Source: Hamadaea sp013361475 (GTDB lineage Bacteria; Actinomycetota; Actinomycetes; Mycobacteriales; Micromonosporaceae). Taken from it: 64,000 nucleotides of DNA. A model generated the notes under the pieces. The model saw nothing but the letters and a program-made list of their open reading frames with translations. It was not told the origin of the DNA and searched no databases. Where the stretch lies: the NCBI RefSeq assembly GCF_040654195.1, contig NZ_JBFAHM010000004.1:496001-560000 (forward strand). Reading direction: 5' to 3'. Shown one piece after another: positions 9,167 to 17,046 of the stretch (positions within the stretch are counted from its first letter, which is position 1; every line of letters begins with the position of its first letter). Position numbers and translations under genes: made by a program.

Positions 9167-9195
9167 ACTCTACGGTGTATTATACAACGTAGAGT
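9167..9195. promoter_or_regulatory. 29-bp TetR operator with embedded promoter
   Basis: Near-perfect palindrome centred on 9181: outer arms ACTCTACG and CGTAGAGT are exact, inner arms GTGTAT and ATACAA have one mismatch. The minus strand carries a consensus -10 TATAAT (9184-9179) for the UvrA-like gene, and the plus strand has TATACA (9181-9186) for the TetR gene, so a bound repressor would block both directions. Confidence 0.8.
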
Positions 9196-9209
9196 TGGAG
9201 GAGTGGGCG

Positions 9210-9971
9210 ATGGCGAAGCGCACCGGAGTCGATGAACTCAAGCTGATCGGGCTGCTCTGGCGCGAGCCGCCCGTCGGTCCGCGTAGCGGCCTCAGCGCCC
9301 GGAGCATTACCGCCCTCGCGGTCGGGCTTGCCGACCGCGAGGGCCTGCACGCGGTGACCATCCGCCGCCTTGCCACCGAGGCCGGCGTGACCGCGATGGC
9401 GCTGTACCCCCACATCGGCGGACGTGCGGAACTGATCGAGCTCATGCTCGACCACGTCGCCGGTGCCACTTACGAGAAGGTCGGCACGCCCAACCACTCC
9501 GACTGGCGCGCGCGTATCACGGCGATCGCCGAGGCCAACTGGACAAGTTGCCAAGAGCACCCCTGGATCACCGACATCGCTCCCGGCCGGCCCGTCCCCG
9601 GTCCCGGCACGTCGAGCAAGTACGAGGCAGAGCTACGGGCACTCGACGGAATCGGACTGACCGACATCGAGATGGATCACACGCTGACGGCACTTGTCTC
9701 TCTCGTGTATGGCACGGCACGAGCCGCTCTCGCAGCCCGACGTGCGCGCGAAGCCGATGAGCCTGACGACGCCCAGTGGTGGTCGAGTATTGAACCGGCG
9801 CTGACCGCAGCCATCGGCGGCACCACGCGATTCCCTACGGCTTCGCGGGTGTCCCACGCTCTCGGTGCGGCGACCGGGAAGGCGAACGATCCAGAGGGTG
9901 CCTACCGGCGCGGTGTGGCGTTGTTTCTCGACGGGCTCGCGCTACAGCGCGAAGGGCCGACCGGCCAGTGA
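9210..9971 (+). CDS. TetR family regulator (TetR_C_1 type)
   Basis: 253 residues. After a 30-residue N-terminal extension comes a TetR_N domain: ITALAVGLADREGLHAVTIR, LATEAGVTAMALYPHIGGRA. The C-terminal domain, with WTSCQEHPWI and a helical core, resembles the TetR_C_1 group that includes TetR and several antibiotic-responsive repressors. ATG 9210 has GGAGGAG at 9197-9203, six bases upstream, and is preferred over an in-frame TTG at 9195 that lies inside the operator. It most likely represses the divergent UvrA-like gene and itself through the palindrome at 9167-9195. Confidence 0.92.
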   Translation: MAKRTGVDELKLIGLLWREPPVGPRSGLSARSITALAVGLADREGLHAVTIRRLATEAGVTAMALYPHIGGRAELIELMLDHVAGATYEKVGTPNHSDWRARITAIAEANWTSCQEHPWITDIAPGRPVPGPGTSSKYEAELRALDGIGLTDIEMDHTLTALVSLVYGTARAALAARRAREADEPDDAQWWSSIEPALTAAIGGTTRFPTASRVSHALGAATGKANDPEGAYRRGVALFLDGLALQREGPTGQ

Positions 9972-10211
9972 GAGGGAAGGCGCTTTTCCGATCGAGATGT
10001 CTTGCCAACCCGGCTCCTGCCGGGATTACGCGTCTCGTGACGAACCATGGCCCGTCAGCCGCCCGAGGGCGATACTCGACTCCGAGAGAAAGGGCGGCGG
10101 AACGGAGCACGCGAACCGACGGCAACCTCAGTGAGGAAGCACGATGGCTGGGACGCCAACGCCGAGTGGACCACATCGGGTCGCGACGTTACGACGCGGA
10201 CGGGAGTTGAG

Positions 10212-10379
10212 GTGTCGCAGGAGGACAGGGACGCCCGGCTGGGCCTGACGGGCCTGACATCGGAGCAGCGTCGGCAGCGGATCGCTGAGATGGAGCATGA
10301 CTTGGCCAGGAAGTACGCCGTGGCCAAGGCCACATTGGACGCCGCGCGGGCCTCCCGGCGGAAGCTCCCGGACGCGTGA
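10212..10379 (+). CDS. Small hypothetical protein, charged helical
   Basis: 55 residues from GTG 10212, with a GGGAG sequence just upstream. The sequence is rich in Arg, Glu and Ala and likely forms a helix (SEQRRQRIAEMEHDLARKYA). The same frame could start at ATG 10047 (110 residues), but that start has no ribosome binding site and its extra part looks non-coding. No family is recognised. It is convergent with the XRE/MmyB regulator. Confidence 0.4.
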   Translation: MSQEDRDARLGLTGLTSEQRRQRIAEMEHDLARKYAVAKATLDAARASRRKLPDA

Positions 10380-10387
10380 GCCCGGGC

Positions 10388-10407
10388 CCGGATCTTGAAC
10401 GATCCGG
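10388..10407. terminator. Bidirectional hairpin between convergent genes
   Basis: Arms CCGGATC (10388-10394) and GATCCGG (10401-10407), loop of six bases, located between the stop codons of the small + strand gene and the - strand XRE regulator. Confidence 0.5.
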
Positions 10408-10443
10408 CCTCGACGGGCACCTCCTTCGGTGTCAGTAAGTCAC

Positions 10444-11208
10444 CTAAGCTGGCTTGACGGCGAAGTACGCCGCCGTCTGCTCATCCATCGGGTAGTACGA
10501 CTCGATCGACACCTCGTCCAGGGTGATGTCCACCGGTGTGCCGAACGAGGTGGTGGTGGAGAACAACCGAAGCTCCCGGTCGCCGAAGCGAAAGATCATG
10601 GGTACGACGATTTCGGAGCTTTCCGGTTCGCCTCCGTCCAACGGCCCGGCGAGGAACTCGTCGAACAGTGCCAGTAGCTCAGGCGAGGGTGCACGGGCGA
10701 GTTGACGTGCCATCCGCGTACGCAGAACCGACCGCACCTCGGCCAGATTGACGATGTTCTTCGCCAGCCCGCGCTCGTCGAGCCCGAGCCGCACCAGGTT
10801 GACCGGTGGCTTCAGCAGCTCGGGCGCGACACCGTCCAGGAACGAGTCGAGGGCTCGATTGGTCATCACGATGTTCCACCCGCGGTCCACCACCAGCGCC
10901 GGGTAGGGCTCATGCGCGCGCAGCAGCCTGCCGATCGCCTCCAAGACCGCTGGGAGCTGCTCGCGGTCGAGCGACCGCTCGGCGTATCGCGGGGCGAAGC
11001 CCGCCGCGAGCAACAGCAGATTGCGGTCGCGCAACGGCACGTCCAGCCGCTCGGCGAGCCGGTGAATCATGGCCGCGCTCGGCTGCGACTTGCCTGTCTC
11101 CACCAGGCTCACATGCCGCGCGGAGACATCCGCGGCCAGCGCGAGATCGAGCTGGCTGATCCGCCGCCGATGCCGCCACTCCCGCAGCAGCTCACCCACC
11201 GTCTGCAT
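10444..11208 (-). CDS. XRE family regulator with MmyB-like ligand domain
   Basis: 254 residues. The N-terminal helix-turn-helix (about 1-65) reads LLREWRHRRRISQLDLALAA, SARHVSLVETGKSQPS. The C-terminal part has the MmyB-like PAS-type domain: ALVVDRGWNIVMTNRALDSF and FRFGDRELRLFSTTTSFGTP with a terminal ESYYPMDEQTA segment. These regulators often sit beside and control a single metabolic gene; in characterised cases the domain binds a fatty-acid-like ligand. It is divergent from the SnoaL-like gene at 11297. The start is ATG 11208; a longer frame exists but would cover the promoter and operator. Confidence 0.9.
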   Translation of the reverse strand: MQTVGELLREWRHRRRISQLDLALAADVSARHVSLVETGKSQPSAAMIHRLAERLDVPLRDRNLLLLAAGFAPRYAERSLDREQLPAVLEAIGRLLRAHEPYPALVVDRGWNIVMTNRALDSFLDGVAPELLKPPVNLVRLGLDERGLAKNIVNLAEVRSVLRTRMARQLARAPSPELLALFDEFLAGPLDGGEPESSEIVVPMIFRFGDRELRLFSTTTSFGTPVDITLDEVSIESYYPMDEQTAAYFAVKPA

Positions 11209-11244
11209 GAGCGTCGAGGCTACGCTCTGCCCTGCGTCCTCGCC

Positions 11245-11261
11245 ATGAAATGCGGTTTCAT
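11245..11261. promoter_or_regulatory. Candidate operator palindrome ATGAAA-N5-TTTCAT
   Basis: Perfect 6-bp arms with a five-base spacer in the 88-base divergent region between the XRE/MmyB regulator and the SnoaL-like gene. A -10-like TAGCCT for the minus strand lies at 11222-11217, so the palindrome would overlap or abut the -35 region of the regulator gene. Confidence 0.45.
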
Positions 11262-11296
11262 CGACAGGGCGATCGGCGATCGCAACACTGCTGCCT

Positions 11297-11695
11297 ATGA
11301 CCTCATCATCGTCGTACGCCGACAACAAGGCCATCGTCCAGCAGGCACTGACCGCACTGATCGCGACAGGTGACGTCGACGCGCTGGCACGGTCGTTGAG
11401 CGACGACTTCGTCCATCATCGACCGGACGGGCGGAATTCCACGAAGACCGAGTGGCTCGACTCTGTTCGTGCCGCCCTCGTCCACCTCGCCGGGATGCAG
11501 GTCGACATCCAGCTCGTGCTTGCCGACCGCGACCACGTCATGATGCACTCCCGCCGATGGCTGGCCGGCGGACCCGAGATCGCCGTCGTCGATATCTGGC
11601 GTATCCGAGATGGGTTCATCGCCGAAGCTTGGGAGATCATCGAACCAGTCGCCGAGGCAACCGGTCATCTGACGTGGTGGGCGCCCGGCCACTAG
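11297..11695 (+). CDS. SnoaL-like / NTF2-fold protein
   Basis: 132 residues with the cone-shaped NTF2/SnoaL fold pattern: NKAIVQQALTALIATGDVDA, LSDDFVHHRPDG, WLDSVRAALVHL and a C-terminal strand pair VVDIWRIRDGFIAEAWEII. Proteins of this fold act as cyclases, isomerases, dehydratases or ligand binders. The gene is divergent from the XRE/MmyB regulator, which probably controls it. The substrate is unknown. Confidence 0.85.
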   Translation: MTSSSSYADNKAIVQQALTALIATGDVDALARSLSDDFVHHRPDGRNSTKTEWLDSVRAALVHLAGMQVDIQLVLADRDHVMMHSRRWLAGGPEIAVVDIWRIRDGFIAEAWEIIEPVAEATGHLTWWAPGH

Positions 11696-11802
11696 CGCCG
11701 TCAGCCTTGATTCGGTCTCAGTTTCGACGACGCCACGCGTGCGCCGCGCCTCGGGAATCGGCGGCCGTCGGGAGCCGGCGCTCAGGCCGTGTTCGGCAGG
11801 CG

Positions 11803-12369
11803 TCAGCGGATGTGCGGCCGCGCCATCATCAGGGCGCTGGCGGTCTCGACGCCGGTGATCCGGGTTCCGATCGACGCGATCGCCTCGTCGAAGGGCACCT
11901 CGACGGTGCTCATGTCGAAGTAGCGCTCGATCTCGGTGTCCCACTCGGCCGTGCCCGTCGACACCACCGGATAGGCCAGGAAGAAGTTGATCCATTTGTT
12001 CGTCTCGGACGGCAGCGCATACAGCCGGCCGAGCGGTTGGAGGTTCACCCCGGCGGAGAGGGCGTGTCCGGTCTCCTCGACCAACTCACGCTGCGCGGCG
12101 GCCGCCATCGACTCGCCCACGGTCGAGATCCCGGCCGGAAGCTCCAGCGTGTCGGTCTTCAGGTTGTGCCGGTACTGCTGGACGAGGATCACCGTTCCGG
12201 CTGCCGTGACCGGGACGACCATGACGCTTTCGGCGGTGTCGGCGTAGTACCAGTCGATCTCGACGCCGTCGGGCATCCGCAGCTGCTCGCGTACGAACCG
12301 TTTGGGCTTGTCCACCAGCACCTCTGTGCTCAGCAGCTCGGCGTCGCGCATGCTGCCCAGTCCGGTCAT
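11803..12369 (-). CDS. NUDIX hydrolase
   Basis: 188 residues. The complete NUDIX box is visible as GISTVGESMAAAAQRELVEE followed by TG, matching Gx5Ex7REUxEExGU, after a strand ending LELPA. The family cleaves nucleoside diphosphates linked to another moiety; the layout (VQQYRHNLKTDTLELPAG) resembles ADP-ribose pyrophosphatase-type members. The start ATG (12369-12367) overlaps the TGA stop of the upstream XRE gene by four bases, so the two are translationally coupled and probably act together. Confidence 0.93.
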   Translation of the reverse strand: MTGLGSMRDAELLSTEVLVDKPKRFVREQLRMPDGVEIDWYYADTAESVMVVPVTAAGTVILVQQYRHNLKTDTLELPAGISTVGESMAAAAQRELVEETGHALSAGVNLQPLGRLYALPSETNKWINFFLAYPVVSTGTAEWDTEIERYFDMSTVEVPFDEAIASIGTRITGVETASALMMARPHIR

Positions 12370-13220
12370 GGTGTCCACTCCTTGGCGTCGTCCCACGTCC
12401 GCTGGACGTGCTTCACATAGCGATCGAACATCTTCCCCGTGGCCCGCCGAAGCTCCATTGTGGGCGAATTGCCGCCGACAAAGAACCGCAGGTAGGGGGT
12501 GACGATCATGTGATCGTCACCCCGCACGACGCTGACCGTGGGCGGGGCCGAGAAGACCCGGATCTGCATCGCCGGTCCGGCCGCGTCCTGCATCTGCCGA
12601 TACCGCGCCAGCGCCGCTCGGGTTCGGGTCGCGAGGGTGCCCGGTGGGCTGCCCTCGTCGGCGTCCACGTCGACCGCTCCGGAGTATTCGGGGTCGAGCA
12701 ACAGCACCCGGATGTCGCATCCGCGCTGTGCGGCACGTTCCACGAGGTCGGGCACGTCGTCGTCCAGGGCATAACCGAGTTCGGCCATTCCGTACAGCCA
12801 CAGGTGCCGGTTGGCGTGGATGACGACGTCGTTCCAGGAGGGTCGCGAGACGAGGCCGCGGGCCGCGTACACGGCGGTCACTTCGCTGCCGGTGTCGTGG
12901 TCGGCGACGGCGACACCGCCGACCGGCACGCGGCTGCCCATGAACAGGGCGGAACGGGCGGCGACGGGCATCGCTAAGCCCTCGGCGATGCGGGCGAGCA
13001 CGTCCACGCTGCTGACCCGCCGGCTGCCGCTCATGACTTCGCTGACCTGGGCCTGGCTCAGCCCGACGGCGACGCCGAGCCGGGTCTGCGTGACTCCGGT
13101 CTCGCGCTGAACCAGGCGGAAGAATTGCGGGATGTCGCGTTTGGCCAGTGCGTCGATCGTCTGGGACGTGGTCCAGAAGTCCGGCGCGAGCGCGATTGCC
13201 GCTCCCCCATCCGTCCACAT
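12366..13220 (-). CDS. XRE family regulator with C-terminal DUF5919 domain
   Basis: 284 residues. Helix-turn-helix at about 35-85 (FFRLVQRETGVTQTRLGVAV, SQAQVSEVMSGSRRV). The C-terminal half (AARGLVSRPSWNDVVIHANR, YGMAELGYALDDDVPDLVER, CDIRVLLLDPEYSG, VVRGDDHMIVTPYL) matches the DUF5919 type, a phospholipase-D-like fold without an assigned activity. ATG 13220 is preferred to GTG 13226 because TACCCT lies six bases upstream of it (leaderless). Operon with the NUDIX gene. Confidence 0.85.
   Translation of the reverse strand: MWTDGGAAIALAPDFWTTSQTIDALAKRDIPQFFRLVQRETGVTQTRLGVAVGLSQAQVSEVMSGSRRVSSVDVLARIAEGLAMPVAARSALFMGSRVPVGGVAVADHDTGSEVTAVYAARGLVSRPSWNDVVIHANRHLWLYGMAELGYALDDDVPDLVERAAQRGCDIRVLLLDPEYSGAVDVDADEGSPPGTLATRTRAALARYRQMQDAAGPAMQIRVFSAPPTVSVVRGDDHMIVTPYLRFFVGGNSPTMELRRATGKMFDRYVKHVQRTWDDAKEWTP
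12496..12523. repeat. 28-bp intragenic palindrome
   Basis: Arms GGGGTGACGATCA (12496-12508) and TGATCGTCACCCC (12511-12523) are exact reverse complements separated by two bases, inside the 3' part of the DUF5919 gene and about 130 bases upstream of the NUDIX start. It encodes the GDDHMIVTP segment. Confidence 0.7.
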
Positions 13221-13226
13221 GCCCAC

Positions 13227-13258
13227 AGGGTATGCGCGGATTATCCGGCAGCCGGATA
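13227..13258 (-). promoter_or_regulatory. Promoter and 17-bp operator palindrome of the XRE-DUF5919/NUDIX operon
   Basis: TATCCGGCAGCCGGATA (13242-13258) is a perfect palindrome centred on 13250. The minus-strand -10 TACCCT occupies 13232-13227, six bases before the ATG at 13220, which puts the -35 hexamer inside the palindrome. Autoregulation by the XRE protein is the simplest reading. Confidence 0.6.
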
Positions 13259-13368
13259 TGTGAGCGTCTGGTTCATCCGATAGTGCTTCGCGCGTAGGTA
13301 TGGCTTGACCACATCCGTCCGCCAGAGGCTGTCTGCGTGGGAGGAACAGCTGCGGGCGGGAGTAGGTC

Positions 13369-13758
13369 GTGTTTCACGATTCCGAGGGCGAACCCCTGAG
13401 ACTGAACGAACCGTTGCTTCCCCGGTGGGACCTGGGGGACGGCCACTGGCTCTATATCGGCGACGAGGTGGCGCTGCTGTCGCCGCTGACAGCGCACGGC
13501 GCTGAGGCGTACGGGCGGATCATCGGGCTGGATCCGGAGGGTTCCGGTCGCCCGCTCGTCCTGGTCCTGTCCGGTCTGTATCCCGGAACCGTCCAGGCGC
13601 CGATCGGGCTGGGCGACATCCTGGGCAAGCGCGTGCGTTCACGCGGGATGGGCATCGCCGATGTCGATCGGCCGCCTGAGCGGACCGGCGGGGGCCGCGA
13701 GGATCGCACGTGGAGCGGCGGCCTCCGCCACGACCGCCACAGCCGACAGTGGCTGTGA
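13369..13758 (+). CDS. Hypothetical protein
   Basis: 129 residues from GTG 13369. The first 90 residues look coding (LLPRWDLGDGHWLYIGDEVA, IIGLDPEGSGRPLVLVLSGL); the last 35 are Arg/Gly-rich and less convincing. No recognised domain, signal peptide or membrane helix. No strong ribosome binding site. It is convergent with the ABC permease gene at 13859. Confidence 0.4.
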   Translation: MFHDSEGEPLRLNEPLLPRWDLGDGHWLYIGDEVALLSPLTAHGAEAYGRIIGLDPEGSGRPLVLVLSGLYPGTVQAPIGLGDILGKRVRSRGMGIADVDRPPERTGGGREDRTWSGGLRHDRHSRQWL

Positions 13759-13858
13759 TGGGTGCGGACCGTCGGTTGCCTGCGGGATCGTCTGGTGGGC
13801 ACGGTTGTCGGCCGCGCCCACCATCATGACGCGTGCGCTCGACGCACTCCTGCGCGGC

Positions 13859-16219
13859 CTACTCGTTGTGGAGCACCTCCGCGATCCTCAGCCGGGCCGC
13901 CCGGCGGGCTGGGACCAGCGCGCCGACGAGCGCGATCAGCACACCGGCGACGCCCAGCGCGGCCAGCGTCGGCGCGTGCCACACGTCCAGGACCGCCCTC
14001 GGGATGGCGACCCGGGCCGCGTCGGCGGTGCGCGGCAGGATGTACCGGTGGGCGAGCATTCCCAGGGGGATGCCGAGGATGCCGCCGACCGCCCCGAGCA
14101 GCGCCATCGAGGTCAGCACCATCGCCACCACCTGGCGCGGGGTCATTCCGATCGATTTCAGCATGCCGAGGCTGCGGCGTCGCTCGTGGACGTTGAGCAC
14201 GACCGTGTTGAAGACGCCCAGCGCCGCGACCGTCGACAGGAGCAGCGAAAGCACTGCGGAGAAACTGATGACCGCCACCGCGAAACCGTTGAGCTGGGAG
14301 GTGTTCCACGCGTCGATTCCCGGGTCGGCCGCCCTGACCGCCTCGACGTACGCGGCGACGTCGCCACCGCGAACCAGCTGGACCTGGTAGTAGACCTCCC
14401 ATGACTGCGCGACGCGGGCCGGGGCCAGCTCGGTCAGGACTCGCCAGTCGACGAACGCGGCGGGCGGGCCGATGGCGCCGTCCATCGTCTCGCCCACGAT
14501 CGTCAGTTCGGTCCGCCGCCCGTCGAGCTCCAGGATGATCCGATCGCCGACGGCCAGCCCGCGTTCGCGCATGAGCTCCGACGGCACTACCGTCTCGTCC
14601 TGCCTGGTCATCCAGCGACCTTTGGTGATCTCGTTCGCGTAGCCCATCGACGCGTAGTCGCCGCGCACGAAGTTCACCCGTAGTGGCTGCGTCTGCCCGA
14701 GCGCCGGCACCGGCATCCCGAGAATGGCCGCCACCCGGGCCGCGTCCGGCAGGCTGCGCAGCAGAGCCTCCACTTGCGCGTCCGTCCGGGTGGTGACCTG
14801 GGGGGCCTCCTGCGGTGCCGGCAGGCCCCCGCCGGTGATCCGGGTCGTGCCGTCGGAGGGCTGGACCGCGATCTGCCCGGACGACCGGTCCTCGATCGCC
14901 GAGATCCGGGTCAGCGAGTCGGCCAGGCCGGTCGCGAAAGTCACCGTCGTGACGCCGAGCAGGACGGCTGCGACGGTGAAGGCGGTCCGGCCCGGGCGGG
15001 TGAAAGGCTGCCCGAGCCCCAGACTGACCGGCCGCGGCAGCCGCGTACCGGCAAGGCGGCGTTGAATCCTCAGGCCGCGACCGGCCCGCGGCGCGCTGCC
15101 CGCGCTGATCGCCTCGGCCGCCGACAGGCGATGTGCCCGCAAGGCCGGCACCAAGGCCGTCACGGCGGCGAGGGCTGGTACGCCGAGCAGCGCGACCGCC
15201 CACACCCAGCCGGCGACGCCGATGCCGCCGCCGACCCCGAGCCCTTCGAACCCGTCGCTGAGCAGTGGTTGGGCGGCGAACGCTCCGGCGACGGTACCGA
15301 GGACGCTGCCGGTGACCGCGGGGACGGACACCATGACGAGGTACACCGCGACCACTTGTCGTGGCGTGAAGCCGATCGCCTTGAGCACCCCGATGTGCCG
15401 GAAGCCGGAGACGACGGCGCCGCTGACCACATTGCCGACGATGACCACCGCGACGATGAGCCCGAGCACACCGAACATGGCCAGCAGCGGCACGTAGACG
15501 GCGATGTCGGAGGCGACTTTGTCCTTGACGACCTGGTAGGGCTGGACCGCGATCAGCGCGTCGGGTGTCAGTCCGCTCGTGACGGCGGCGAGGTCCGCCT
15601 CGACCGCGGCCTTCGTCGACACGTCCCCGGTGAACCGGTAGAGCATCTGCACCGCTGTCGGCTGCAACGCCGTCATCTGCTCCGGCGTCACCCAGGCGTC
15701 CGCGGTCTGGCTCAGGCTGTACGCCTGGCCGACGACCGTGAACTTCCTGCCGCCGAGCGTGATCTCGCCGGACAGTTCCTGCGGGTCGTCGGCGCTTATC
15801 GGCGGCGTGTTGAGCACCACCTCGCCGGGTCCGGTGGGCCAGCGCCCCTGCCAGAGGTCCAACCGGTCGACCGGGCCACCCGGGTCGCCGCGTCCCACGA
15901 CGGTGAACAGCCCACGTGGACCGGGTCCGCCGTCGCCGAAGTCGAGCGTCGCCTGCCCGAACGGGCCCGCGGCGGCCGCGACGCCGGTACGCCGCCCGGC
16001 TAGCTCCGCGTCGGTGACGATCGCCGGGTCGAACACGGCGATCGCATGGGGGCCTTGCTGAGCGGCGAACGCCCGATCGAATGGCCCGGAGGACGCGTCC
16101 AGCAGCACCAGCGCGATCACGATGGTCGTGGTCGACAGCAGCACGACGAGACCGATGACGAACGTCTGCAGCTTCCGCCTCCGCACGGCGGCCCGGGCCG
16201 CCCGCCACACGGCGCTCAT
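13859..16219 (-). CDS. ABC transporter permease, FtsX/MacB type (two FtsX domains)
   Basis: 786 residues. An N-terminal membrane helix (KLQTFVIGLVVLLSTTTIVI) precedes a large extracytoplasmic domain, then three helices of a first FtsX domain (GVLKAIGFTPRQVVAVYLVM), a second anchor, another large external domain and a second FtsX domain (LGMLKSIGMTPRQVVAMVLT) ending VPARRAARLRIAEVLHNE. This is the pattern of long permeases that export or detoxify peptides and lipids. Its ATG overlaps the ATPase stop by four bases (ATGA). It faces a divergent kinase/regulator pair, as in antibiotic-sensing Bce-like modules, though here the kinase is of the NarL/LuxR class. Confidence 0.92.
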   Translation of the reverse strand: MSAVWRAARAAVRRRKLQTFVIGLVVLLSTTTIVIALVLLDASSGPFDRAFAAQQGPHAIAVFDPAIVTDAELAGRRTGVAAAAGPFGQATLDFGDGGPGPRGLFTVVGRGDPGGPVDRLDLWQGRWPTGPGEVVLNTPPISADDPQELSGEITLGGRKFTVVGQAYSLSQTADAWVTPEQMTALQPTAVQMLYRFTGDVSTKAAVEADLAAVTSGLTPDALIAVQPYQVVKDKVASDIAVYVPLLAMFGVLGLIVAVVIVGNVVSGAVVSGFRHIGVLKAIGFTPRQVVAVYLVMVSVPAVTGSVLGTVAGAFAAQPLLSDGFEGLGVGGGIGVAGWVWAVALLGVPALAAVTALVPALRAHRLSAAEAISAGSAPRAGRGLRIQRRLAGTRLPRPVSLGLGQPFTRPGRTAFTVAAVLLGVTTVTFATGLADSLTRISAIEDRSSGQIAVQPSDGTTRITGGGLPAPQEAPQVTTRTDAQVEALLRSLPDAARVAAILGMPVPALGQTQPLRVNFVRGDYASMGYANEITKGRWMTRQDETVVPSELMRERGLAVGDRIILELDGRRTELTIVGETMDGAIGPPAAFVDWRVLTELAPARVAQSWEVYYQVQLVRGGDVAAYVEAVRAADPGIDAWNTSQLNGFAVAVISFSAVLSLLLSTVAALGVFNTVVLNVHERRRSLGMLKSIGMTPRQVVAMVLTSMALLGAVGGILGIPLGMLAHRYILPRTADAARVAIPRAVLDVWHAPTLAALGVAGVLIALVGALVPARRAARLRIAEVLHNE

Positions 16220-16908
16220 ACCCGGTCCAGGGTGCGCTCGTTGGCGATCCGGCCGTCGGCGAGCTCGATCAGCCGGCTCGCGCATCGGGTGGCGAGCCGC
16301 TCGTCGTGCGTGACGATCATCAGTGTCTGCCCGATCTGGTTGAGGTCCAGCAGCAGATCCATGACCTGCTCGCCGGCCCGGCTGTCCAGCGCCCCGGTCG
16401 GCTCGTCCGCCAGCAGCAGTGCCGGGCGGTTCATCAAGGCTCGCGCCACGGCGACCCGCTGCCGCTCGCCACCGCTCAAGGCCGCGGGGTACACATTGCG
16501 CCGATCCGCGATGCCCAGTTCGTCGAACAGCTCCAACGCCCGCCTGCGCGCCGGCCCGGCAGCGGTGCCGGCCAGCTGCGCCGCCAGTGCCACGTTGTCC
16601 AGCGCCGACAGGTCGTCGAGCAGGTTGAAGAACTGGAAGATCATGCCGATGCGGTGCCGGCGAAACAGCGCCAGCCTCGTTTCGTTCAGCTGTCCCAGGT
16701 CCTCCCCGTGAACCTGCACCGTCCCGGACGTCGGCCGGTCCAGCCCGGCGATCATGTTCAGCAGCGTCGACTTGCCGCAGCCGGACGGCCCCATCACCGC
16801 CACCGCTTCACCGGTGTGGATCTCCAGCGACAGGCCGTCCAGCGCAGTCGTGTCGCCGTACTCCTTGCGTAATCCGTCCACTCGCACGACACAGGTGTCA
16901 TTGGTCAT
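16216..16908 (-). CDS. ABC transporter ATP-binding protein (LolD/MacB class)
   Basis: 230 residues. Walker A GPSGCGKST, Q-loop FQFFNLLDDLSALDN, signature LSGGERQRVAVARAL and Walker B LLADEPTGALD, plus the switch His in VTHDERLA. This is the short ATPase that partners FtsX/MacB-type permeases. ATG 16908 follows a plausible upstream region; the frame stays open for 1 kb further but that part is antisense to the kinase gene. It overlaps the permease start by four bases, so the two form one operon. Confidence 0.95.
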   Translation of the reverse strand: MTNDTCVVRVDGLRKEYGDTTALDGLSLEIHTGEAVAVMGPSGCGKSTLLNMIAGLDRPTSGTVQVHGEDLGQLNETRLALFRRHRIGMIFQFFNLLDDLSALDNVALAAQLAGTAAGPARRRALELFDELGIADRRNVYPAALSGGERQRVAVARALMNRPALLLADEPTGALDSRAGEQVMDLLLDLNQIGQTLMIVTHDERLATRCASRLIELADGRIANERTLDRV

Positions 16909-17046
16909 GCGAGCACGGTATGGGTGCGCGTACCGGCACCACATCGGTCTGTGGATGGAACCAGCCGGCGCGGTCATCCCAGAGATGTATGCGGCTGGAC
17001 ACCGGGGAGGATGCCGCGCCCGGCGCAGTTCTGCAACAGTGATGGC

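Noticed and set aside
13824..16208. 794-codon minus-strand frame in a different phase from the permease
   Set aside because: Arg/Ala/Gly-only composition without membrane helices; the other phase gives a full FtsX-type permease.
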